DNA from: Ligustrum vulgare
Taxonomy: Eukaryota; Streptophyta; Magnoliopsida; Lamiales; Oleaceae
Assembly (NCBI GenBank): GCA_963555705.1
Contig: OY743171.1
Span: 24,174,852 to 24,238,851, forward strand
Reading direction: 5' to 3'
Length of the DNA stretch: 64,000 nucleotides
Part shown: one piece after another, positions 56,910 through 64,000 of the stretch
Numbering within the stretch: position 1 is the first letter of the stretch
How the letters are laid out: every line of letters starts with the position of its first letter
Notes under the pieces: generated by a model
Database searches by the model: none
What the model was told of the DNA's origin: nothing
The model's input: only the letters and a program-made list of their open reading frames with translations
Made by a program: the position numbers and the translations under genes

Positions 56910-57425
56910 TTAAAACTTACCAAAAAGGTGTGGATACTGGGCACGCATTTCATCATCGCGTTCCCAAGTAGCCTCTTCTATTGCTTGATTCCTCCAAAGA
57001 ACTTTAACTAGAGTTATCTTCTTCCTCCTAAGTTCCTTATCTGCCCTCAGTAGGATCCTCACAGGTGATTCCTCGTAAGTTAGATCCTCACGAAGATCTA
57101 ACGACTCATAACTGAGGATATGAGAAGGATCCGAAATATATTTCCTCAACATCGACACGTGAAATACATTATGAACCCCAGATAGTGCCGGTGGCAATGC
57201 AACTCGATAAGCTAGGTCACCCACTCTTTCAAGTATTTCAAAGGGGCCAACAAATTGTGGAGTTAACTTTCCTTTTTTCCCGAATCTCATAACTCCCTTC
57301 ATAGGAGCAACCTTCAAGAAGATCATATCACCTGTAGCGAATTCCAATGGTTTCCTTCTTTTGTCTGCATAGCTTTTCAGTCTACTCTGTGCAGTTCTCA
57401 TCCGTTGACGAATCTTCTCAACAAT
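56910..57425 (-). pseudogene. Chromovirus integrase C-terminus with chromodomain
   Basis: After a TAA (57423-57425 region) the frame continues AQSRLKSYADKRRKPLEF, FLKVAPMKGVMRFGKKGKL, GPFEILERVGDLAYRVALP and HNVFHVSMLRKY, the GPY/F module. It ends with VRILLRADKELRRKK, VKVLWRNQAIEEATWERDDE and a stop at 56910. The last block is a chromodomain-like fold that in this lineage directs integration into heterochromatin. It is 163 codons long and essentially intact, but cut off from the integrase core by the stop. Confidence 0.85.
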
Positions 57426-58175
57426 TTATGATGTCTGTTGCACCATTTCTGGACCTAGTAATTTTCGTTCCCCTACTTCATCCCAGTGAACCGGCGATCT
57501 ACACTTCCTCCCGTATAGCGCCTCATATGGAGCCATGTGAATGGAGGCTTGATACCTATTGTTATAGGAGAACTCAACTAATGGTAGAAATTCGTCCCAA
57601 GTACCTGGAAAATCGATAATGCAAGCTCTCAACATATCTTCTAGGGTTTGAATCGTTCTCTCTGACTGTCCATCTGTCTGAGGGTGAAAGGCCGTGCTGA
57701 ATCTCAATTGAGTACCCATGGCCTTATGTAGACTTTTCCAAAATGAAGAAGTAAATTTTGGGTCGCGAACAGACACAATGGATAGGGGAATCCCATGAAA
57801 CCTTACAACTTCAACCACATATAACTCTGCATACTTCTCCATATTATAAGTAGTCGTTACCGGCAGAAAGTGTGCCGACTTGGTAAGACGATCAACAATC
57901 ACCCATATGTAGTTATAACCCTTCTTCATCTTTGGTAAGCCAACAATAAAGTCCATGCCTATTCGTTCCCACTTCCACTCCGGAATCATAAGAGGTTGTA
58001 ATAGGCCAGAAGTTCGTTGATGTTCGGCCTTAACTTGCTGACAGGTGAGACAATGTTGAACATACTCTGCCACATCCCTACTCATGCCAATCCACCAAAA
58101 ATGCTGCCTCAAATCCCGAGCCATCTTAGTACTTCCAGGGTGGATTGAGTAAGGAGTGTTATGAGCTTCCCTCAT
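57426..58175 (-). pseudogene. Chromovirus integrase core
   Basis: The HHCC zinc-binding end is HNTPYSIHPGSTKM...HCLTCQQVK. The catalytic core contains GMDFIVGLP (first D), then IVSVRDPKFTS, where the family has SDRD, so the second catalytic aspartate is valine. FHPQTDGQSERTIQTLEDML carries the glutamate. The segment is otherwise open for 249 codons. An in-frame TAA immediately precedes it at about 58179, and another follows at 57423. Loss of the second aspartate should abolish strand transfer. Confidence 0.9.
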
Positions 58176-58181
58176 AATTTC

Positions 58182-58976
58182 TTACTTCAATTCCTTATTA
58201 TTGGGGACTACCAGTCTATTACCCTGCCGAAGGGCACCATCTGTGGTGATAATAAAATCAGTGCGCTTTCCATCATTTACTTCTGTGCGGACCTTTGAAG
58301 TATTGGGGTCTTCTAACTGTAGCGCCTTGATTTTCTCCAACAATGTCGATTCCAAAATCATGTTGGCAAGATAACCTGACTTGCTTTTTGGAACGATCTC
58401 CAACTCTAACCCTTGGATATCAATTAGTAGTTGTTTTTGGACAACTTGCAAGGCATTCATTGTTCCATGACTTTTTCTGCTAAGAGCATCAGCTACGACA
58501 TTAGCCTTGCCAGGATGATAATTAATAACACAATTGTAATCCTAGACAAGTTCCAACCACTTGCGCTGTCGCATGTTTAGTTCTTTATGTGTGAAGAAAT
58601 ATTTGAGACTTTTATGATCGGTGTAGATCTCACATCTAACCCCGTAGAGATAGTGCCTCCATATCTTTAATGCAAATACGACGGCTGCCAATTTGAGATC
58701 GTGAGCTGGGTAATTCTTCTCGTACTCTTTCAATTGCCTTGAAGCGTAGGAAATCACCTTTCCGTGTTGCATAAGAACACAACCAAGCCCCTTTAATGAG
58801 GCATCACTGTAAATGACCAATCCTTCATTTCCCTTTGGAATAGCTAAAATTGGTGCAGTTGTCAACCGCGTTTTTAACTCCTCAAAACTCTGTTCGCAAT
58901 CCGAATTCCACTGAAATTTTGTATCCTTTCTGGTCAGCTTAGTCAAAGGTGAGGCAATCTTGGAAAATCCTTCCAC
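58182..58976 (-). pseudogene. Chromovirus RNase H and linker
   Basis: 58976-58542 encodes [39 protein letters not shown] and [20 protein letters not shown]. The second catalytic position, normally a glutamate in [12 protein letters not shown], is lysine here ([12 protein letters not shown]). An in-frame TAG near 58539 interrupts LELV-stop-DYNCVINYHPGKANV. The linker then runs to 58182 (ALQVVQKQLLIDIQGLELEI). It would remove genomic RNA; the E-to-K change should inactivate it. Confidence 0.9.
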
Positions 58977-59009
58977 GAATCTCCGATAGTAACCAGCTAA
59001 TCCAAGAAG

Positions 59010-59724
59010 CTGCGGACCTCTTTCACATTAGTTGATGTCGGCCAATTACAAACTGCCTCAACTTTACTCGGGTCAACCTCAATGCCTTCCTTTGATACAA
59101 TATGCCCAAGAATGGCACTCTTTCCAGCCAGAATTCATACTTCTTGAACTTCGCAAATAATTTCTCTTCTCCAAGTTTCTGAAGCACTATTCTCAAATGC
59201 CTCTTGTGTTCCTCTTCAGACCTCGAATAGATCAATATATCGTCAATGAAGACTATAACAAATTGATCCAGGTATTCTTTAAAGACTCGATGCATCAGGT
59301 CCATAAATGCTGCAGGAGCATTTGTTAACCCAAACGGCATCACCAAAAATTCATAATGACCATATCTGGTACGGAAGGCTGTCTTTGGGATGTCCTCTTC
59401 TTTGATCCTCAACTGATGATAACTAGATCGCAGATCGATCTTGGAAAAATACCCTGCACCCTGAAGCTGGTCGAATAGATCCTCAATTCTTGGCAAAGGA
59501 TATTTATTCTTTATTGTTACTTTGTTCAATTCTCTGTAATCTATACAAAGTCTCATAGAACCGTCCTTCTTGTTCACGAATAACACAGGAGCACCCCACG
59601 GAGAGAAACTAGGTCGAACAAAGCCCTTATCCATGAGATCCTGTAGTTGCTCCTTGAGCTCTTTAAGTTCCGCGGGAGCCATCTGATACGGTGCCTTAGA
59701 TATTGGGGCTATTCTAGGTACCAA
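59010..59724 (-). pseudogene. Chromovirus reverse transcriptase
   Basis: Contains [94 protein letters not shown] and [13 protein letters not shown]. The palm aspartates (IDD) and the IDL aspartate are present. Single-base losses shift the frame near 59745 (into RT from protease), near 59115 and near 59010. It is the only enzyme of this element whose catalytic residues all survive. Confidence 0.9.
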
Positions 59725-60292
59725 ATCGATAACAAAGCAATCTCTCTTTCAGGTGGTAGGTCAAAAAGATAGTCTGGAAAAACATCTGGATATTCTCGAA
59801 CGATTGCAATTTGTTCAAGAGAGGGGTCTGCTTTAGGTATCTCGACTATTGCAGCCAAGTAAGCCCTACAGCCCTTATTCATCAACTGACGGGCTTTCAT
59901 CGCTGATACAATTAGAATAGAAGGCTTCACCTCAACCCCAACAAAGCAAAAAGGAGTTTTATTTGGAGGCTCAAACACCACCTTCTTCTCATGACAATCT
60001 ATTGAAGCATAATACCGTGATAACCAATCCATGCCCAGTATGACGTCAAAATCGTGAATATCAAGCACTATAAGATCTGCCAACCAATCATGCCCATTCA
60101 CTTCTATTGGACAAACTCTCAATACATAACTTGAACTTAATAATGCTCCGGATGGTGTTGACACGACAAACGGAGTACCCAGTTGTGGGGATGAAGGATT
60201 TAATTTCTCAGCAAAAACAGAACTGACAAAAGAATGAGTAGCCCCGGAATAGAAAAGAATAGTTGCAAGTTTGCCACACACGTACATAGTAC
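59709..60292 (-). pseudogene. Chromovirus protease
   Basis: Starts at the end of the intron-like segment with GTMYVCGKLATILF. The active site reads YSGATHSFVS where the family has DSGATHSF, so the catalytic aspartate is tyrosine. Downstream are HDWLADLIVLDIHDFDVILG and MDWLSRYYASIDCHEKKVVF, typical of the lineage. It ends in [10 protein letters not shown], where a one-base loss near 59745 breaks the frame into RT. Confidence 0.9.
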
Positions 60293-60403
60293 CTACCACA
60301 ATAGATTATACTTCTATAGATGTATGCATGTTCATAATTTTCCTAGAATGGTACGAGATGTAAAGACAGAAGGGAAATATGTAGTAAATAAAATTTAAGA
60401 TAC
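60293..60403 (-). other. Intron-like GT-AG segment between gag and protease, 111 bp
   Basis: Minus strand: ...ATATCAG|GTATCTTAAATTTT......TATTGTGGTAG|GTACTATGTACG. Removal joins ...STMISG to TMYVCGK in frame, restoring the family's continuous VVTGTxxVxG-like junction. Left in place, it adds 33 codons of non-homologous residues and a TAA at 60306-60308. It is T-rich, with a weak polypyrimidine tract and a TACTAC motif. Splicing is inferred, not shown. Confidence 0.65.
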
Positions 60404-61064
60404 CTGATATCATGGTGGATGAGTCATTAGCTTCCTTCTTAGACATTGTATAAACCCTTGCTTGGGTAGTCTTCGTTTTCTCTCTACAATCCTTCGCTAG
60501 GTGCCCTGGCTTCCCACAGTTAAAACAACTCTGACAATCATTTGTAAAATGTCCCGACTTCCCACACTTGAAGCATACTCCCTTACCCAGAAGACAATCC
60601 CCCAAGTGTTCCTTGCCACACTTCGGGAAAGTCCTTCTCGGTTGCTTGTTAGATTGTTGATTTTTATTACTTCTCGGGTCGCTCTTCCTTTTATGTCCCT
60701 TGTTATTCCACCCCTTTGAATTTCCACCCTTGAATTTCTGGCTAAAGGATTGTGTTTTATTTTCTTCTCCATCTATGGCTAGAGCTCTTTCCACCAACAG
60801 GGATTTGTTGATCACCTCTCTATAGGTAGTGATCACAAAAGGAATCACGGCCTGTTTAATTTGTGGTTTAAGTCCTTCTTCAAAGCGCCTAGACATTCTC
60901 TCTTCAGTATCCACTAAGTTTGGAGCGAACTTAGCCAGTCTAGCAAATTCTACCTCATATTCCGTAACTGATCTTTTCCCTTGCACTAGTCTCAAAAATT
61001 CTCCCTCCTTCTGCTGGCGAAGACTCTTGGGAAAGTACTTTTCATTGAAGGTCGTAGTAAACAT
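60404..61064 (-). pseudogene. Chromovirus gag, C-terminal part with zinc knuckles
   Basis: Encodes FTTTFNEKYFPKSLRQQKEG, EFLRLVQGKRSVTEYEVEFA and FEEGLKPQIKQAV of the capsid region. A Lys/Asn-rich stretch follows, then zinc knuckles CFKCGKSGHFTNDC and CFNCGKPGHLAKDC. A partial knuckle FPKCGKEHLGDC precedes them. A frame break near 61065-61165 and an in-frame TAG separate it from the N-terminal part. It packages the element RNA. Confidence 0.9.
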
Positions 61065-61111
61065 CTCCCAAGTAAAAGGATCAGTGTTGTTTCCATGTTG
61101 GCGCTAAACCA

Positions 61112-61570
61112 TCAGCCACCAATCATATGCACCGCCCTGAAGCATGTATGCGGCAAAGTTAACCTCTCCTCGTCGGTGCATCCCATAACCCTGAAGGCTT
61201 TCTGCATTTCAGTTATCCACTTTTCAGCTTCGAGGGGGTCAGTGGTTCCAGCAAAGGATGGTGGAGATAGCCTCTTAAATTCTGATATCCTCCCATGCCC
61301 ACGCGTCTCGTTAGTCCTAGGCTGACTTGCTTGCCCCAATGTAGTTAACGCTTGTACCAAGGCCTCCACGACCGTCGGAGTGCCGGAAGGGGCAGTGTTA
61401 TTGCCTGTCCCTTCATTCACAATTACCGGGGTTCCTGAAGGGGCAGTATTACGGTCCGTCGCTCCATTCACAATCACAGGAGTATCTGAAGGGACAGTAC
61501 TACGGTTCGTCCCTTCATTCTGAGTTCGAGAAGTTCTTCCTTGAGTGTTGCTACGTCTAGCGCGAGCCAT
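61112..61570 (-). pseudogene. Chromovirus gag, N-terminal part
   Basis: Starts MARARRSNTQGRTSRTQNEG at 61570, a Ser/Thr-rich leader with three TVPSDTPVIVN-like repeats, then GRISEFKRLSPPSFAGTTDP and AEKWITEMQKAFRVMGCTDE, the gag core. A one-base loss near 61163 shifts the frame, after which the proper frame gives GGAYDWWLM and then a TAG. It begins about 220 bp from the primer-binding site. Confidence 0.9.
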
Positions 61571-61791
61571 TTCTAAATAGGAGAGAATAAAACATCTTGT
61601 TCAATATATAGTACTACATATCAACGTGTACGAAATCTCAGTCTTAGTAGCACGCACCACAGGACATTCAATAATTTAAGCAAAATTAACTTATCAGATG
61701 ATCAAGGGCGAAGCACTTGAGGCTTGACTCAGTACCCGAACCATTTTCAAATAAGTTTTAAAAGTCTACAGAATCGCTTTTAAAACTCTTA

Positions 61792-61803
61792 GCTCTGATA
61801 CCA
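61792..61803 (-). other. Primer-binding site, initiator-Met tRNA
   Basis: Minus-strand TGGTATCAGAGC, four bases after the 5' LTR end ...GGGGTGTTACA, complementary to the 3' end of plant initiator methionine tRNA. Confidence 0.9.
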
Positions 61804-61807
61804 AAAA

Positions 61808-64000
61808 TGTAACACCCCAAGTTTCAAAATCTAAAACCTAGGTGTGTTAACTTCCATTCACATTATATACGGAATTAAATAGTTTACACATTAAAATTTT
61901 CATTTATCTATTATAAAATTTTACAGAAATTTCGACAGAGTCTCCTCTATAAATTGGACTTAACCAATCTGCAGAGAGACAACATAACCGACATAAAAAT
62001 TCAAACAAGATCAACCACATCTCAACTACATTTATCATTGCCAAAACCAATTCATTCAATCCCCAAACTCCTCAACATAAATTAAATTCAATTCATGATC
62101 TCCATTTACTAAATGGAAAATTGATAAACTACTAACGAGGTGAATAACTTATCAAAATTAAATTCAATAAACAATTAAAAGAATGAACTAATAAAAATAA
62201 CCAAAGAAAACATTTATGAAATTTCCAATTCAAACTTTATTTGGAATGTGAAATTGTGGTACTATGCGAGTCTGCCACCAAATGCTCCCTCCTCAGATCA
62301 TCTAACTTTCATCACCTGAAATGTTGGGGAGGGATTGGGGTGAGCTAAAGCTCAGTAAGTAAACTTTATGCATGAAATGCATGCTTATGACATGAATGCT
62401 TTAAAAATTTCGTATATGTATCCACATTTACTTTACTTTCCAGAACTTTCAAACTTTCACTTCATTTCAAAACTTTCACTTCATTTCCATCGTGAGCTCA
62501 TTTGATGTAACTTCTAGTCAATCAGATAACAGTGGGCGATTTCTTATTTGGAACCAGATTAACATTCACATTTCCACCGCAAAGCGGTTTAACAGTCCAC
62601 CGTAAACGGTTGAACATTCCGTCACAAAGCGACTTAATTCGGGTACGCCGGTCCCCCGCGCCCCATTTCCCACTCGCAAATTTCATGAACTAGAAGTACA
62701 CCCATTCATTCTTAAAAAAAACTTGGGATACATAACTTTTGAACAAACTTGCACTTTGACACGTTTCTTTCATTTAAAAACATTTGACTTCCCAATTTCG
62801 ATGCCAATGCATGCTTGATGATGCAATGACATGATAATGTGCATGCTTGAACATTCTTCTCAATAACATATACTTTCATAAAGTAAATGAAATTCATCAA
62901 AATAAGTAAGTAAGTTGCAAGACAGTCATTTACACATTTCACATTTACATTCAACTTCTATAAAAATAGGGGAAAGTTTACTTACCTGTAGTCCTCAGTA
63001 GTTACTTTGCTTAATATGCAGGTGGAAGTCTTGGTTGCCCGCGACGTCAATGTACCGTTTCTCCTAATTAATTTCCATTCATTAACAAAAATATGGCTTT
63101 TAGTGAAAACCACATTTAACACTCTTAAATGAGGTTGAGACTTTCATGTGACTCATAATATAACAAACACATTCATCATCCTATTCAATATTATAAACAA
63201 AACTCATAACTGAGGTTAACATTTCTATTAGACTCACAATTTAACTCAAACGTGTCCTTAAATCATGTCAAACACATATACTATCACATTCGAAATAAGT
63301 GTTTAAATTCAAGGGTAAGAAACATCGAAATCTTACTTATCAAATTATTCAAAAGTCAAAACTACTCAATATTATCACAACTTAATTGTCACGTGGACAA
63401 TTTCAATTAGCGTTCTAATTACTCATAAATCTGAAAATAACAATTATAATAAAAATGTACATTAAAATTCAGTTTAAACAACCTGATTATTTGAAATCCC
63501 AAAATTTGAAAATTTCCATTAAAAATCAACATTGAACCAATAGAAAGTCAATTAAATAATATTATCATTTAAAGTCTGAAATTTACATACATTCGATATC
63601 TATATTTATAGATATTAGTATCATCATAAAATTTCCAGATTTGAAATTAATACATAAAAATTGCATTTTAGTTAGCAAATTGAAATCTGGAAATTTCACA
63701 TATATAATATGAATACATACATACATAATAATATACACATTCCCATACATCAATACTCACACACATAAACATCATTAAATCCTTAATTTATGGTATAATT
63801 TGAAATTAAACAAAAAAACAAAAATCTGAAAAATGTGAGAAAATACATATATACTTACATTAAATTCCATTTATACATCAACCTATACATACAATTCAAC
63901 ATATGAATGTGTGTGTGTGTGTGTGCGCAAACCCGTGTGCGCGGGTGTGTGAGTGACCGAGGAAAGGGTTGGGCTCGGTTTCGGGGTGTGTTGTGTGCGT
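61808..64000 (-). repeat. 5' (right) LTR of the chromovirus, cut by window end
   Basis: Starts on plus TGTAACACCCC and parallels the left LTR to the window end, apart from the extra segment 62423-63057. At least 2,193 bp are present. (TG)n at 63908-63925. The outer end and the target duplication (TGAAG expected, from 54755-54759) lie beyond the window. Confidence 0.9.

Larger units (their letters stand above)
54760..64000 (-). mobile_element. Tekay/Del-type chromovirus (Ty3/gypsy), partial
   Basis: Two LTRs (54760-56873 and 61808 to the window end) flank gag, protease, RT, RNase H, integrase and a chromodomain on the minus strand. A primer-binding site lies inside the right LTR (61792-61803) and a polypurine tract inside the left one (56874-56890). 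The gene order and C-terminal chromodomain indicate a chromovirus of the Tekay/Del type. LTRs differ by a few percent by eye, so the insertion is moderately young. Every enzyme except RT has a damaged catalytic residue, plus stops and frameshifts. It inserted at the acceptor of the first visible intron of RLCK pseudogene 2. Confidence 0.9.

Noticed and set aside
61095..61325. Plus-strand ORFs across gag (60501-61325)
   Set aside because: Antisense shadows of the chromovirus gag, whose minus-strand translation matches known gag and zinc knuckles.

Overview
This is nuclear DNA of a flowering plant, almost certainly a eudicot. It is AT-rich and dominated by LTR retrotransposons, with plant-type receptor-like cytoplasmic kinase (RLCK) exons, a plant mobile domain protein, a tRNA-derived SINE, and CACTA, PIF/Harbinger, hAT and Helitron elements. 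I cannot name a species. There are no bacterial operons, CRISPR arrays, rRNA genes or functional tRNA genes. The only host-type genes are broken: one RING-H2 gene, two RLCK-VII (PBS1-like) kinase copies on opposite strands, and a short third kinase remnant.

Layout. 1-4584: a copia element (minus) whose left LTR is cut by the window edge, next to a second decayed copia copy (4590-6000). 6188-10141: a Tat-type gypsy fragment (minus) with a probable LTR. 10385-13990: RLCK pseudogene 1 (plus), with a 366-bp hAT-like insert. 14210-21710: scrambled Athila-type remnants with inverted LTR-like arms, an env-like/plant transposon-protein ORF split by a 719-bp hAT-like element, and a gag-protease-integrase copy lacking RT. 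22582-22835: a SINE with perfect 17-bp target duplications. 23020-27118: a RING-H2 gene with a duplicated upstream region, split by a 2,354-bp solo LTR flanked by TGGTG. 28707-37880: another LTR of the same general type, opened by a PIF/Harbinger element (Myb-like ORF plus DDE transposase), which itself holds a solo LTR (31945-33847) containing a 49/98-bp minisatellite. 38029-40822: a decayed plant mobile domain gene. 41432-44330: gypsy protease and LTR pieces. 44412-46174: a non-autonomous CACTA element containing an LTR fragment, inserted in a kinase remnant. 46627-48324: three Tourist-like MITEs and a 761-bp Helitron. 48475-49760: a degenerate tandem repeat and a C-rich tract. 50575-52760: gypsy pol tails in opposite orientation around an LTR. 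53020-54759: RLCK pseudogene 2 (minus). 54760-64000: a long Tekay-type chromovirus (minus) inserted at an intron boundary of RLCK 2, its 5' LTR running off the window.

Most coding sequence is retroelement gag-pol carrying stops, frameshifts or catalytic substitutions, so the window reads as a graveyard of nested insertions. The observations most worth testing are a 111-bp GT-AG intron-like segment at the gag-protease junction of the chromovirus; the solo-LTR disruption of the RING-H2 gene, which leaves an ATG-headed RING-only ORF exactly at the LTR edge; and the two RLCK copies that share loss of the catalytic HRD aspartate. No wholly new biological system can be asserted from sequence alone.
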